Assembly: GCA_002293045.1 (NCBI GenBank)
Contig: DBCM01000014.1
Location: 1-64,000 of the forward strand
Length of the DNA: 64,000 nt
Source: Flavobacteriales bacterium UBA958
Lineage (GTDB): Bacteria > Bacteroidota > Bacteroidia > Flavobacteriales_D > Crocinitomicaceae
Direction: 5' to 3'
Shown: piece after piece, positions 1 through 9,698 of the stretch
Layout: the number at the start of each line of letters is the position of its first letter
Numbering within the stretch: position 1 is the stretch's first letter
Position numbers and translations under genes: made by a program
Notes under the pieces: generated by a model
The model's input: the letters and a program-made list of their open reading frames with translations, nothing else
Database searches by the model: none
Told to the model about the DNA's origin: nothing

Positions 1-167
1 TGTTCTATCACTTTGCCATTAATATAGGTATGAACATTGGGCTTGCGCCTGTTATTGGTATTCCCTTGCCTTTTTTAAGCTACGGAGGGTCATCGATGAT
101 GGCCTTTACGATCATGCTCTTTGTATTGTTAAAACTAGATAGTCAACGACGAGACGTACTCAGATAA
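1..167 (+). CDS. rodA: Rod shape-determining protein RodA, C-terminal end (partial)
   Basis: Only the last 54 codons are present; the reading frame begins at base 3 and stops at TAA 165-167. The fragment holds the SEDS-family signature PLPFLSYGGSS followed by a last membrane segment and a short basic tail. RodA/FtsW proteins are membrane glycan polymerases of peptidoglycan synthesis. I chose RodA over FtsW because a class A penicillin-binding protein follows after 20 bases and RodA usually closes the mre/pbp2 elongation operon in Bacteroidota. That operon would lie to the left of the window, so the distinction from FtsW is an inference. Confidence 0.8.
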   Translation, partial: FYHFAINIGMNIGLAPVIGIPLPFLSYGGSSMMAFTIMLFVLLKLDSQRRDVLR

Positions 168-187
168 ATGTTAAATTTGAACCAACT

Positions 188-2659
188 ATGCTGACAGAAG
201 AACAAAAGAAAAGATTTACCCGAATCTTTTGGGGATTATCGTTATTGCCTTTCCTAATGGTATTTGGATTGCTCGTTTTGCAATCGGAAGATAATTTACC
301 CCCTATTTCTATGCTTGATAACCCCCCGGAATTACAAGCCTCATTAATTCTAGGGCAAACCGGAGATACGATTGGGCGATATTGGCAAGTGAACCGCACA
401 AGTGCGGCTTATAAAAACATTTCTCCCTTTGTCTTTGATGCGCTGATATCCACAGAAGATGAACGATTTATGGAACACTCAGGGGTTGATTTCCGTTCTA
501 TTGCTCGTTCTTTTGGTTCCCTTGGACGCTCCGGAGGCGCTTCTACCATCTCGCAACAACTTGCGAAGTTATTATTTACACTTCAGCAACGTCAGCGAGA
601 AGAAATTGCGCGTGCCAACGGAGAATCTTTGCTTTCGAATCGCGGGGGAATCATCGGGAAATTCAAACGATTAAATGAAAAAGCGAGAGAAAATATCATT
701 GCGACACGGCTAGAGTCTAGATATACAAAAGAGGAAATCATTACCATGTACCTCAATCAATTCGATTTTTTATACAATGCGGTGGGTATAGAAAATGCCG
801 CTAAGGTCTATTTCAATAAACGGCCGAAAGAACTTAACAAAGAGGAGGCTGCGATGCTTATCGGAATGTGCAAGAATCCGGGATTATACAATCCATACAC
901 CTATAAAATTAAAAACTATAGGCGGGTAATCGCCCAAGAAGAAGGCATTGCGCCCAGCAGCGTTTCCTTAGATAAAATCCTTGCGGCTAGGGGAAAGGAT
1001 TCCTTAAGAGCATTGTCCAGAAGAAATCAAGTGTTATATCAATGGTTGAGGAATAGCGAAAAAAACAATGATGCCATAACCCAGCGCCTTACCCGAGAAG
1101 AATACGATATACTGATTAAAAAACCCGTAACGGTTAATTATCAGTCTGTGGATCACAAAGAAGGCATGGCTCCTTATTTTAGAGAAGCGTTGAGGCAAGA
1201 GGTTACTAATATACTTTTAAAGAAAAACGAAGACGGAACGCTTAAGCATCTTCGTGAAGATGGACAACCCTATGATATTTATCGCGACGGGCTTAAAATC
1301 TATACCACCTTAAACACAAGGCTTCAAAAGTATGCGGAATATGCCGTTGAAAAACACATTAAGGAATCGCTTCAACCCGCGTTCAACTCGAATAACCGTG
1401 GTCTGAAAAACTATCCGTTTTCCAATGAAATTTCTGCTGATGTTGTGAATGGTATCATGAGCTCGGCACGCAAAAACTCTGGGCGATATAAAGTCATGAT
1501 TGCCGCAGGATATTCTGAAGATGAAATCGCCAATGCGTTCAATTCACCTGCGCAAATGCGTGTTTTTTCTTGGAGGGGAGAAATCGACACGGTTATGACC
1601 CCGAATGATTCCATTCGATATTACAAAGCATTTTTGCACGCGGGATTGGTGAGCGTTGAACCTCAAACAGGTTTCGTTCGCGCGTGGGTTGGTGGGGTTA
1701 ATTTTAAGCACTTTTCTTACGATCATGTGCGTCAGGGAACCCGTCAGGTTGGCTCAACCATTAAGCCCTTTGTATATGCCGCCGCCTTATCCATGAAAGT
1801 CGTTAATCCTTGTACATCCTTTTCCCCCGGCGAATATTGCGTTGATTTGGTTGATCCGAACAACAAGGTGGTCGGTCAATATTGTCCAAAAGGAGAGGTT
1901 GCAAGAAATGTAAAAATGGGCCTTGCCTTGTCTTCCAACCCAACTACCGTTGCCGTCATGGCGAAAATGGGAGCATTTAATCCATTAAACAAATCCGGAG
2001 GACCCTTTCAAATAGAGAAACTTTTAAAAAAGACAGAAATCAACTTGAATCCAAATGATGTTGTTCCATCCATGTGTTTGGGCAGTATGGATATGTCTTT
2101 ATTTAAACTGGTAGCGGCTCAGTGTATCTTTCCAAATAATGGGTATTATGTTCGGCCCACAACCATTGAGCGCATTGAGGACCGAAACGGTAAGGTGATA
2201 TATTCTGCGACTCCTTATACAGATCAAGCACTCAATGCTACCGTATCCTATGAAATTCTTAAAATGATGAAACTCGTCATTTCTCAAGGAACCGGAGGAA
2301 GTTTGCGCAGCGGAAAATACGGACCAATCCCTATCACGGCTGGAAAAACAGGAACAACTCAAAACAATTCAGACGGTTGGTTTATTGGGATTACCCCTGA
2401 TTTAGTCACCGGTGTTTGGGTCGGAGCGGAAGACCGTTCCGTACGATTTAAATCGATGAATTGGGGCCAAGGCGCCCGCATGGCCCTGCCAATATATGGG
2501 TACTATATGCAGCAAGCGTACAAAGACCATATCCTTGCCCTATCTTCGGAAGACTTCCCAGAACCCCCGGATTATGACCCTAAAACCTATGAATGTTCAG
2601 AAGCAGTAGATCCTGAAGATGCGGATGAAGAGGATGTTCTATTTGAAGATGGAATTTAA
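188..2659 (+). CDS. mrcA: Penicillin-binding protein 1A (bifunctional transglycosylase/transpeptidase)
   Basis: This 823-residue protein polymerises and cross-links peptidoglycan at the outer face of the inner membrane. One N-terminal membrane anchor (about residues 13-32) precedes a family 51 glycosyltransferase domain with the motif [13 protein letters not shown] (catalytic Glu about residue 90). The transpeptidase domain has all three motifs: STIK (Ser 523), SSN (582-584) and KTGT (Lys 720). The C-terminal tail of about 35 residues is strongly acidic. Length fits class A PBPs. It follows rodA by 20 bases and is probably co-transcribed, which fits a role in wall elongation. Nothing in the domain is missing. 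Confidence 0.93.
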   Translation: MLTEEQKKRFTRIFWGLSLLPFLMVFGLLVLQSEDNLPPISMLDNPPELQASLILGQTGDTIGRYWQVNRTSAAYKNISPFVFDALISTEDERFMEHSGVDFRSIARSFGSLGRSGGASTISQQLAKLLFTLQQRQREEIARANGESLLSNRGGIIGKFKRLNEKARENIIATRLESRYTKEEIITMYLNQFDFLYNAVGIENAAKVYFNKRPKELNKEEAAMLIGMCKNPGLYNPYTYKIKNYRRVIAQEEGIAPSSVSLDKILAARGKDSLRALSRRNQVLYQWLRNSEKNNDAITQRLTREEYDILIKKPVTVNYQSVDHKEGMAPYFREALRQEVTNILLKKNEDGTLKHLREDGQPYDIYRDGLKIYTTLNTRLQKYAEYAVEKHIKESLQPAFNSNNRGLKNYPFSNEISADVVNGIMSSARKNSGRYKVMIAAGYSEDEIANAFNSPAQMRVFSWRGEIDTVMTPNDSIRYYKAFLHAGLVSVEPQTGFVRAWVGGVNFKHFSYDHVRQGTRQVGSTIKPFVYAAALSMKVVNPCTSFSPGEYCVDLVDPNNKVVGQYCPKGEVARNVKMGLALSSNPTTVAVMAKMGAFNPLNKSGGPFQIEKLLKKTEINLNPNDVVPSMCLGSMDMSLFKLVAAQCIFPNNGYYVRPTTIERIEDRNGKVIYSATPYTDQALNATVSYEILKMMKLVISQGTGGSLRSGKYGPIPITAGKTGTTQNNSDGWFIGITPDLVTGVWVGAEDRSVRFKSMNWGQGARMALPIYGYYMQQAYKDHILALSSEDFPEPPDYDPKTYECSEAVDPEDADEEDVLFEDGI

Positions 2660-2661
2660 TT

Positions 2662-3360
2662 ATGAATAAAGTTGTTGACCATGTAAGTGAAGCCCTCACG
2701 GGCATCGAAGACGGAATGACCATAATGCTCGGTGGATTCGGGTTGTGTGGTATTCCTGAAAATTCAATTAAAGAACTCGTTAAGATGGGAACTAAAAATC
2801 TCACCTGTATCTCTAACAATGCTGGAGTAGATGATTTTGGGTTGGGATTGTTGTTACAGCGCAAGCAAATCAAAAAGATGATTTCATCGTATGTGGGTGA
2901 AAATGAAGAGTTTGAGCGACAAATGCTTTCTGGAGAATTGGAAGTTGATTTAATTCCTCAAGGGTCATTGGCAGAACGATGCCGAGCCGGAGGCGCAGGA
3001 ATCCCTGCTTTTTTTACTCCTGCAGGATATGGTACCGAAGTCGCAGAAGGGAAAGAGGTCCGTGTGTTTAATGGAAAACCCCACATTCTTGAGTCTGCAT
3101 TAACGGCTGATTTTGCTATCGTGAAGGCTTGGAAAGGAGATACAGAAGGAAACTTGGTGTTTAAAGCAACCGCAATGAATTTTAATCCCATGATGGCGAT
3201 GGCCGGAAAAATAACCATTGCCGAAGTAGAAGAATTAGTTCCCGCGGGTAGTTTAGATCCCAATTTTATTCATACACCCGGGATTTTTGTACAACGAATT
3301 TTTAAAGGGGCGGTTTTTGAAAAACGCATCGAACAACGAACGGTAAGAAAAAGAGCATAA
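2662..3360 (+). CDS. scoA: 3-oxoacid CoA-transferase, subunit A
   Basis: This 232-residue protein matches the alpha subunit of succinyl-CoA:3-ketoacid CoA-transferase (SCOT), which moves CoA from succinyl-CoA to acetoacetate in ketone-body use. Visible family signatures are [15 protein letters not shown] near residues 22-36 and [15 protein letters not shown] near 50-65. It begins 2 bases after the PBP stop and is followed after 1 base by the beta subunit, so the two are clearly translated together. The acetoacetate assignment over another acyl acceptor (butyrate, AtoD-type) rests on general resemblance and is not proved. Confidence 0.88.
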   Translation: MNKVVDHVSEALTGIEDGMTIMLGGFGLCGIPENSIKELVKMGTKNLTCISNNAGVDDFGLGLLLQRKQIKKMISSYVGENEEFERQMLSGELEVDLIPQGSLAERCRAGGAGIPAFFTPAGYGTEVAEGKEVRVFNGKPHILESALTADFAIVKAWKGDTEGNLVFKATAMNFNPMMAMAGKITIAEVEELVPAGSLDPNFIHTPGIFVQRIFKGAVFEKRIEQRTVRKRA

Positions 3361-3361
3361 T

Positions 3362-4018
3362 ATGGCATTGGATAAAATCGGTATTGCTAAGCGCATTGCC
3401 CAGGAATTGCAAGACGGATGGTATGTTAACCTAGGAATTGGTATACCCACCCTTGTCGCCAATTATGTCCCTGAAGGAATGACGGTAGAATTTCAATCTG
3501 AAAATGGGGTCTTGGGAATGGGTCCTTTTCCATTTGAGGGAGAAGAAGACGCTGATTTAATTAATGCAGGAAAACAAACCATTACTGTAAATCCGGGTGC
3601 CGCTTTTTTTGATTCAGCCACATCCTTTGCGATGATTCGAGGCCAACACGTTCAGCTCACCGTTTTGGGAGCGATGGAAGTATCACAGCATGGAGATATT
3701 GCCAATTGGAAAATTCCAGGAAAAATGGTAAAGGGAATGGGTGGAGCAATGGATTTAGTGGCCTCCGCAGAGAACATAATTGTAGCAATGATGCACAGCA
3801 ATAAAGCGGGAGAATCTAAAATACTCCCTGCGTGTACACTCCCGTTAACGGGGGTTGGGTGCGTTAAAAAAGTTGTAACCGAGCTTGCGGTATTAGAAAT
3901 TAAAAACGGTGCATTTCATTTAATAGAGCGTGCACCAGGAGTTCCAGTCGAAGAAATCATCGCCAAAACAGCGGGTAATTTGGTGGTTCCTGAGTTTGTT
4001 CCTGAAATGGTACTTTAA
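3362..4018 (+). CDS. scoB: 3-oxoacid CoA-transferase, subunit B
   Basis: This 218-residue protein is the catalytic beta subunit of the CoA-transferase. The active-site glutamate sits in the SENG motif (Glu 47), which forms the glutamyl-CoA thioester in this family, preceded by the LGIGIPT loop. Length is normal. Its stop overlaps the next start as TAATG at 4016-4020, suggesting translational coupling to cysQ. With subunit A it forms the complete enzyme. Confidence 0.9.
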   Translation: MALDKIGIAKRIAQELQDGWYVNLGIGIPTLVANYVPEGMTVEFQSENGVLGMGPFPFEGEEDADLINAGKQTITVNPGAAFFDSATSFAMIRGQHVQLTVLGAMEVSQHGDIANWKIPGKMVKGMGGAMDLVASAENIIVAMMHSNKAGESKILPACTLPLTGVGCVKKVVTELAVLEIKNGAFHLIERAPGVPVEEIIAKTAGNLVVPEFVPEMVL

Positions 4019-4821
4019 TGGATTATACGCAAGAATATCGCTTGGCCATTCATGCAGCCATAGAAGCGTCCCTTGCCATTAAAGAAATTTATTTACGTGG
4101 CTACGAGGCCATTCAAAAAGCAGACGGGTCTCCGGTAACAGAGGCCGATTTAACGTCCTCAAAAATTATTAATCACATGTTATCCGTTTCCCTACATCCA
4201 GTAATTGATGAGGAAACAGATAAAATACCTTTTGAACAACGCAAACTTTGGGAACGGTGCTGGTGTGTTGATCCCTTGGATGGTACAAAAGAATTCATAA
4301 AGCGGAACGATGAGTTCGCTGTAAATATCGCGCTAATCGAAAATGGTCGGCCAGTTCTTGGTGTGATTGCAAGTCCTATTCAAGCAGATTATATTATTGG
4401 CGGTAAAAGCTTCGGCACTCACTATGGCACGTTTAACCAATTTATTCATGGCGCGGCTCCTGAACCCATTCATCGGGCTCCAACACCGGAAATCCTTTCC
4501 ATTATTGCCTCAAATAGCCATCACACCCCCTTACTCGAAGCCTATCTTGAACGCCTTTTGAAGGAAGGATGCCAAACAAAATTCGTTAGGAAAGGCTCTG
4601 CCTTGAAGTTTTTTGACCTTTCCATGAATCAGTGTCAACTTTATCCCAGATTTGCACCGACCATGGAATGGGACATCGCAGCGGGACAAGCGATCCTTGA
4701 AGGGATGGGCGGTGGAGTCTTTGATGTGGACAGCAAACAGCCCTTACGCTACAATAAAGAAAATTTATTTAACCCGCATTTTATAGCCGTTTCCGATGTA
4801 AATTTATCGGTATGGATTTGA
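4018..4821 (+). CDS. cysQ: 3'(2'),5'-bisphosphate nucleotidase CysQ
   Basis: This 267-residue protein belongs to the inositol-monophosphatase fold family. The Mg/Li-dependent site is visible as DEETD near residues 64-68, DPLDGTKEF near 87-95 and MEWDIAAGQA near 219-228. CysQ removes the 3' phosphate from PAP/PAPS by-products of sulfate assimilation; the DGTKEF form is typical of CysQ and not of SuhB. No sulfate assimilation genes lie nearby, so the recycled nucleotide could equally come from sulfotransferases or from 4'-phosphopantetheine transfer. It overlaps scoB by 1 base and the next gene by 10. Confidence 0.87.
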   Translation: MDYTQEYRLAIHAAIEASLAIKEIYLRGYEAIQKADGSPVTEADLTSSKIINHMLSVSLHPVIDEETDKIPFEQRKLWERCWCVDPLDGTKEFIKRNDEFAVNIALIENGRPVLGVIASPIQADYIIGGKSFGTHYGTFNQFIHGAAPEPIHRAPTPEILSIIASNSHHTPLLEAYLERLLKEGCQTKFVRKGSALKFFDLSMNQCQLYPRFAPTMEWDIAAGQAILEGMGGGVFDVDSKQPLRYNKENLFNPHFIAVSDVNLSVWI

Positions 4822-6266
4822 AGAGCTTACTCTTGGCGATTTATGCCGTCCCGCTAACGATGCTTTCGCAAATCGTTCAATTCAACCAAAACATCCATCA
4901 GCCAGGCACGCTAGATATCCTAAATTTTGGCTATAATAAAACCCTTCCTTCCACAAAGAAAGGATTTCTCCCTCGGCTTGACGAAACCTATGTAGCACAA
5001 TATACCGATAGTAATCAGGCGTTCATCGCGGCAACTCCGCTGTGCGTATTCAGTGTTGGAAAGGAAAACGAAGAATCAGAAATACGATATCAAAATTCTC
5101 GGGGGTTGTTGGTAATTGGCGGTTATGGGGGATTTACCTGCCATGCGTTTTTAGTAGAAAACCAAGCAGTTTTTAATGCCTTTCAGCGAGAATTTATAAC
5201 GCAACATGGAGAATTTTATCCAACCGCAACAGGATACAACCAACAAAATGGAATGGTCCCGGGCATGGGGCGCACCAAGCCTTTTCAGGAAAATGGATTT
5301 GATTTTGCATACAGCCAAGGAGGGTTTGAATGGAAAATGTCTAAAACAATCAGCCTATTTGGAGGAAATCAATCCCTAGATTTTAGCCCCGGTCTCCGCT
5401 CTGTCTTTTGGTCGCAACACAACCAAGCCCTTATGGCGGGTGGAACAATTCGCCTTGGAAAATATCTTACATATATGGTTACACGGGCTCGTTTATTCGA
5501 TTTAATTAGAAAGCCGGTTTATGCCAACGTTGAAAGTCCTTATTACAAAAAGAACTTCGCTTTCAGTGCCCTGTTTTTACGCCTAAAAAACCATCGATTG
5601 GGATTGATCCATCAATCCATATGGCAAGCGGGAGATTCATTAAAAGAAGCAGCCGTTCACCCCTTGTATTGGGTGCCAATTCCTGGGTTCAACCGAATCC
5701 CCAAACAAGCAGTCTCCTTGCCTCAAATTGGCATTAATTATGCCTGGAGTCTGCACGCAAGTACGATGTTATACGCGGAATTATTTACCCGGGGGTTTAT
5801 TCCAAGCGCATGGGCCTCACAGCTGGGAATCAAATATTACTCCTCGCTCACCCAACACCTAACATTCAGTTCCTCCCTAGCTTGGCTACAAACGGGAACG
5901 GAATTCTACGGGACTCATTATGCGCAAAACTTTACCCATCAAAACCTACCGCTAGGCACCTTGTTAGGAAATGGTGCACGAGAACTAATCTTTTCTGGAC
6001 GTTTTAGTTACAACCGTTGGTTTATGGATTACTTATTTCAATTCAGCACGTTAAAAAACAGCCCTCAACCCCTCTTCATTCAAACCTACATTCGGCCTGA
6101 CCAAGTGATGCAACATCGCTTAGAAATTGGGTTTATGGCCTCTCGGAGCATGCAGCTTGAAGTATTTATAGGGGCAAATCGCCGTGAAGCGAGAGGGTTC
6201 AAAGATTGTAATGCACTTAACTTCGGTTTAAGAACCGCTATATTTAAACCGAACCATGTGTACTAA
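4812..6266 (+). CDS. RemB/Wzi-like outer-membrane beta-barrel protein (divergent paralogue)
   Basis: This 484-residue protein has a likely signal peptide (about residues 1-19, hydrophobic, ending near LSQ) and then alternating aromatic/hydrophobic strands typical of an outer-membrane barrel. It ends in a short Tyr-terminated strand. Near residue 375 it has HYAQNFTHQNLPLGTLLGNG, which resembles the region of RemB-type proteins where the next gene has LNQQMLAHPKGANFWE. I read it as a diverged member of the same RemB/capsule-assembly Wzi-like group; the match is weaker than for its neighbour. It overlaps cysQ by 10 bases and the next gene by 11. Exact function is unknown. Confidence 0.6.
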   Translation: MDLKSLLLAIYAVPLTMLSQIVQFNQNIHQPGTLDILNFGYNKTLPSTKKGFLPRLDETYVAQYTDSNQAFIAATPLCVFSVGKENEESEIRYQNSRGLLVIGGYGGFTCHAFLVENQAVFNAFQREFITQHGEFYPTATGYNQQNGMVPGMGRTKPFQENGFDFAYSQGGFEWKMSKTISLFGGNQSLDFSPGLRSVFWSQHNQALMAGGTIRLGKYLTYMVTRARLFDLIRKPVYANVESPYYKKNFAFSALFLRLKNHRLGLIHQSIWQAGDSLKEAAVHPLYWVPIPGFNRIPKQAVSLPQIGINYAWSLHASTMLYAELFTRGFIPSAWASQLGIKYYSSLTQHLTFSSSLAWLQTGTEFYGTHYAQNFTHQNLPLGTLLGNGARELIFSGRFSYNRWFMDYLFQFSTLKNSPQPLFIQTYIRPDQVMQHRLEIGFMASRSMQLEVFIGANRREARGFKDCNALNFGLRTAIFKPNHVY

Positions 6267-7641
6267 GTGCGTCTTATTTCTGGGTTTTCTCTTATTTTTC
6301 ATAAATGCTTGGACGCAACGCTTAGAATTATTGGGGCAGATGAATTTGTTCGACACCGTTCAACTAAATCAACGCAGCCCTATTTTACCGAGACTAAACA
6401 CACAACATTCCATCCCTGAGCCCAGAATTATCCCAGTTATTGATCTTGGGTTGAGGTATAACCCCTCCATTAGTGGAAAAGCAAGCACAGGATTCCTGTG
6501 GGACATACAGCGCAGCAAATGGTTTCTGCGAGCGGGAGGAGGTCTAGGAATAAACACCGTGCTCCCCGCCGGCTTTGCTCAAAATAGTATATTTCTCACA
6601 AACAACAATGCCGTAGCCCTCAATGTGCGGCCTATTATTCGACTTGGAATCACCCCTTCTCCCTATTTTAGTGCACAGCTTGGATTTGATCAGAATTTTT
6701 ATGGCGACGGTTATCGTTCTCTGTTTCTATCCGATGTGGGGCAACCCTATCCATTCACTTCTCTTCGATTTAATTTGGGTCCCGTTACTTATCAGGCAAT
6801 GGGTATGTATTTGAACTCCGTTGGTGAGCAACATAAATATGGAATGAATCACTATTTACATCTAAGGCTTGGGAAACACATTCGATTAGCGCTGTTTGAG
6901 GCGGTTATCTTCAACAGTGGCGATGCCTTAAGTAATCGTTCTTTTGATCCCTCCTATTTAAATCCATTTATGATTATTCGGCCCACAGAATATTCCACGG
7001 GTTCTGGCGACAATGTGCTTCTTGGAGGAGAGTTTTCTGTCTATGTGAAGAAAAGTACATGGTATGGTCAGTTGATTGTAGACGATCTTTTGATGAAAGC
7101 CTTACTCAATCGCGAAAAATACTGGGGAAATAAGCTCGGGGGACAAGTCGGATGGAAATATTTAACCAAAAAAAATAACCGAAATATTCATCTTCGAACT
7201 GAATTTAATTGGGTTCGTCCCTATACCTATTCCCATATCGGAAACCCACTGAGTTATACCCTTAACCAGCAGATGCTCGCTCACCCGAAAGGCGCAAATT
7301 TTTGGGAAATATTTTCTCGAATTGACTTCATTTCTAAACGTTGGGGCTGCATGGCTGAACTTGCCGTAGGGCAAAAAGGAATCGGTGCGGCTTATGGTGG
7401 TGATGTGTTAGCTCCGTATACGCTTAGGCCTGAAGATTACAACGTTTCCTTATTACAGGGCGTAAAAACAACCCAAATTAATGTTAGAATTCAAGGAATT
7501 CGCATGTTAACAACATGGTACAACACCCAACTTTTTTTGGAGGTCTTAGGAACTTACGCTGGGGGAAGCGCCACCGGTCGTTTCCAATGTTCGCCAATCA
7601 TAGGAATTCGTTCGGCCATCTGGAATGACTATCGGTTTTAA
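6256..7641 (+). CDS. RemB-like gliding/capsule-assembly outer-membrane protein
   Basis: This 461-residue protein has a signal peptide (about 1-20) and a long beta-rich body. The segment FYGDGYRSLFLSD (about residues 150-162) and the later LNPFMIIRPTEYSTGSGDN (about 236-254) match, from memory, the conserved core of RemB, a surface protein linked to gliding motility in Flavobacterium, and the related capsule-assembly Wzi family. The C-terminal part has LAHPKGANFWE. Mutants in other species show RemB has only a partial role in gliding, so presence of this gene does not prove that the host glides. It is the last gene of the run beginning at rodA. Confidence 0.68.
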   Translation: MCTKCVLFLGFLLFFINAWTQRLELLGQMNLFDTVQLNQRSPILPRLNTQHSIPEPRIIPVIDLGLRYNPSISGKASTGFLWDIQRSKWFLRAGGGLGINTVLPAGFAQNSIFLTNNNAVALNVRPIIRLGITPSPYFSAQLGFDQNFYGDGYRSLFLSDVGQPYPFTSLRFNLGPVTYQAMGMYLNSVGEQHKYGMNHYLHLRLGKHIRLALFEAVIFNSGDALSNRSFDPSYLNPFMIIRPTEYSTGSGDNVLLGGEFSVYVKKSTWYGQLIVDDLLMKALLNREKYWGNKLGGQVGWKYLTKKNNRNIHLRTEFNWVRPYTYSHIGNPLSYTLNQQMLAHPKGANFWEIFSRIDFISKRWGCMAELAVGQKGIGAAYGGDVLAPYTLRPEDYNVSLLQGVKTTQINVRIQGIRMLTTWYNTQLFLEVLGTYAGGSATGRFQCSPIIGIRSAIWNDYRF

Positions 7642-7647
7642 TCAAAA

Positions 7648-7667
7648 AAGCCCGGTTTCCCGGGCTT
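7648..7667 (-). terminator. Rho-independent terminator after the ssb array
   Basis: An 8-bp perfect stem (AAGCCCGG / CCGGGCTT) with a 4-base loop lies between two convergent genes. The run of T that should follow a terminator is on the minus strand (A run at 7644-7649 on plus), so it serves mainly the leftward ssb genes ending at 7682. It may also slow readthrough from the rightward RemB-like gene. Confidence 0.8.
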
Positions 7668-7681
7668 CCAAATAAAATAAC

Positions 7682-7999
7682 TTAAAGTCCTATAATCTGA
7701 CGCAACTCTACTTCTGTTGAACTTCGTTGTCGTCCATGTTGGTCCAGAAATGTTCTACTCACGAGGCGGCCATGAATGGCAACCTTCTTTCCTACTTCCG
7801 CGTGATCCTGAACAAACGACGCCATGTTGCCCCAGGCAAATACGCGGTGCCAATCTAATCTGGCGGCATACTTTCCATCGTTTTTGCGGTACATTTTTGG
7901 CGTTGTGACTAAAAACCGAGCTATCTTACTTCCATCGTCAAAGCGTTTAACCGAAGGTGGTTTTGAAATACTTCCAATTAACGTTACATAATTATTCAT
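7682..7999 (-). CDS. Short single-stranded DNA-binding protein (third of three)
   Basis: This 105-residue protein is an OB-fold SSB: it opens MNNYVTLIGSISKPP, followed by the KIARFLVTTP strand and the WHRVFAWGNMA strand that carry the family's DNA-stacking aromatics. It stops right after the OB fold and lacks the acidic C-terminal tip (typically ending DDDIPF or similar) through which SSBs recruit partner proteins. It is 64 bases downstream of the second copy. The copy differs strongly from the other two, so this is not a recent duplication. Confidence 0.85.
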   Translation of the reverse strand: MNNYVTLIGSISKPPSVKRFDDGSKIARFLVTTPKMYRKNDGKYAARLDWHRVFAWGNMASFVQDHAEVGKKVAIHGRLVSRTFLDQHGRQRSSTEVELRQIIGL

Positions 8000-8063
8000 G
8001 GTGATATATATAAAGGGGATTGGTTGCCGAATTCATGTGCGCCGCATCCGCTCCCTCGTTGGT

Positions 8064-8375
8064 TTAAATAATAACTAAATCGTTGATTTCTATTTCTGTT
8101 ATTTTAATGATCCTTCCTTTCCATCGGGTATACCGATTTACTAATCGTCCTTCAATGGCCACATGCAAGTTAGGTTGCCCATAGGTGCATATTACCTGAT
8201 GCCATTTGCCCCACGCAAATACATCATGTGTTTCGCGACGTGTTTTGGGGGTTCCTTGAGCAGTAACAATCGTGTTACTGGTAATCAACCTAAATCTTGC
8301 ATGTTTCTGACCCTTGTTTGTTTCAACTTCGGTTGGATGATTCTCTATGGTTCCAATCAATGAAACAAAATTCAT
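8064..8375 (-). CDS. Short single-stranded DNA-binding protein (second of three)
   Basis: This 103-residue OB-fold protein opens MNFVSLIGTIENHP, then HARFRLITSN and HDVFAWGKWHQV, matching the strand order of bacterial SSB. It is the most divergent of the three: the usual Trp before the VFAWG strand is replaced (THDVFAWG where the others have WH). It has no C-terminal extension. It begins only 3 bases after the stop of the first copy, so the two are surely co-transcribed. Accessory or specialised ssDNA binding is an inference. Confidence 0.8.
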   Translation of the reverse strand: MNFVSLIGTIENHPTEVETNKGQKHARFRLITSNTIVTAQGTPKTRRETHDVFAWGKWHQVICTYGQPNLHVAIEGRLVNRYTRWKGRIIKITEIEINDLVII

Positions 8376-8378
8376 TCC

Positions 8379-8732
8379 TTATGCTTTTACTTCCCCAGAA
8401 GGTTTGTTTAATAACATAAAGTCATTCCCTTCAATCACGGTAGAATAACGTTTCTCTCCTTGGTTGGTCTCATAAGATTGATAGGATATTTTACCCTCCA
8501 GAAGGATTTCCTGGCCTTTCTCAAGTAGCTTTTCTACGCGATCGGCCACCTTACCCCAAACGGTAACATTGTGCCACTGTACATCTTCTTGCCATTCGCC
8601 GTTCTTATCCTTATATCGATCGTTAGTCGCTAATGAAAACCGCGCAAGTTTACGTCCGGTGTCAAACGTCATGATTTCTGGCTTAACTCCAAGCCTTCCT
8701 ATCAAATTCACTTTATTCTTTAAATTGTTCAT
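8379..8732 (-). CDS. ssb: Short single-stranded DNA-binding protein (first of three)
   Basis: This 117-residue protein is the most canonical SSB of the array: NKVNLIGRLGVKPE, KLARFSLATND, QWHNVTVWGKVAD and the ILLEGKISYQSYE strand are all present in order. A tail of about 10 residues (KPSGEVKA) follows the fold, but it is not the acidic protein-recruitment tip. Leading gene of a three-gene leftward unit that ends at the hairpin 7648-7667. Because the tip is missing, the main replicative SSB may be elsewhere in the genome. Confidence 0.88.
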   Translation of the reverse strand: MNNLKNKVNLIGRLGVKPEIMTFDTGRKLARFSLATNDRYKDKNGEWQEDVQWHNVTVWGKVADRVEKLLEKGQEILLEGKISYQSYETNQGEKRYSTVIEGNDFMLLNKPSGEVKA

Positions 8733-8924
8733 GTGTATGTGTTTTAATTACGTTAAATGTGGGTGTTAACCCGTTTCCTTTGCAAAGGTTGGGGCATTAA
8801 CGGCCGGTGTTCGGTATTTATTCGTTTACTTTCGAATGTCAGTCGTTTGTTGTCGGATAATTCAAGGTAAAAAAGGCGGTGGTTTGTCAAATTCCTTTAT
8901 TTTTACACGCATAAATTAAATGGC

Positions 8925-9698
8925 ATGTACGAAAATATTCTCTTTGAAAAAGTTGGAAAAATTGGTTGGATTACCATAAATAGGCCTGCTTTTTTAAACG
9001 CACTAAACAAAAAAACCATTTCAGAATTAAATCATGTACTGGATGCGATCTCTTTGGATGACGAAATTGGCGTAGTCTGTTTAACGGGTGCTGGAGAGAA
9101 GGCGTTTGTCGCCGGTGCGGATATTAAAGAATTTGCAAGCTATACGGTTGCTCAAGGCGGGGAATTGGCGGCCACCGGACAGGAAGCGTTGTTTAATGTA
9201 TTAGAACATATGAGTAAACCAACCATTGCTGTAATCAATGGATTCGCGCTTGGTGGCGGATTAGAGTTAGCCATGGCATGTCATATTCGGATCGCATCAT
9301 CCAATGCGCGCATGGGCTTACCAGAAGTTTCGTTAGGCGTAATTCCCGGTTATGGCGGCACACAGCGCCTTCCTCTGCTGATCGGAAGAGGAAGGGCGAA
9401 TCAACTTATTTTTACCGGAGAAATGATCTCTGCAGAGCAAGCTTCCCAATGGGGACTCGTTAATACTGTGGTTGAACAGGCGGCGTTAAAAGATGAAGCA
9501 AATGCGTTAGCGCATAAAATCCTAAAAAACTCTCCCAACGCAATTGCTACAGCGATTAAGGCCGTTAACGCTGGATTCCAAACACAACATGGCTTGAATA
9601 CAGAAATTGAACTTTTCGCGAGTTGTTTCGGTACCAAAGACTTCCAAATTGGAACAGATGCGTTCTTAACTAAACAAAAAGCAAACTTTAGGGATTAA
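8925..9698 (+). CDS. Enoyl-CoA hydratase/isomerase (crotonase family)
   Basis: This 257-residue protein matches bacterial short-chain enoyl-CoA hydratase (Crt/PaaF/EchA type) in full length. Seen: GADIKEFA (about 64-71, oxyanion-hole loop), GGGLELAMACHIRIA with catalytic Glu 114, and MGLPEVSLGVIPGYGGTQRL with catalytic Glu 134; the 20-residue spacing of the two glutamates is that of true hydratases. It hydrates trans-2-enoyl-CoA in beta-oxidation or butyryl-type pathways. No other beta-oxidation gene is adjacent. A second ATG at 8920 is out of frame; 8925 fits the family N-terminus. It overlaps the flippase gene by 1 base (TAATG). Confidence 0.9.
   Translation: MYENILFEKVGKIGWITINRPAFLNALNKKTISELNHVLDAISLDDEIGVVCLTGAGEKAFVAGADIKEFASYTVAQGGELAATGQEALFNVLEHMSKPTIAVINGFALGGGLELAMACHIRIASSNARMGLPEVSLGVIPGYGGTQRLPLLIGRGRANQLIFTGEMISAEQASQWGLVNTVVEQAALKDEANALAHKILKNSPNAIATAIKAVNAGFQTQHGLNTEIELFASCFGTKDFQIGTDAFLTKQKANFRD

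Noticed and set aside
160..399. Minus-strand 79-codon frame over the start of the penicillin-binding protein gene
   Set aside because: The plus-strand gene has a clear membrane anchor here and this frame has no pattern.
8881..8905. Promoter before the enoyl-CoA hydratase (TTG at 8884, TATTTTTA at 8898)
   Set aside because: The -7 match is 7 of 8 and the spacing of 11 bases is too short for the -33/-7 arrangement, so I did not list it.
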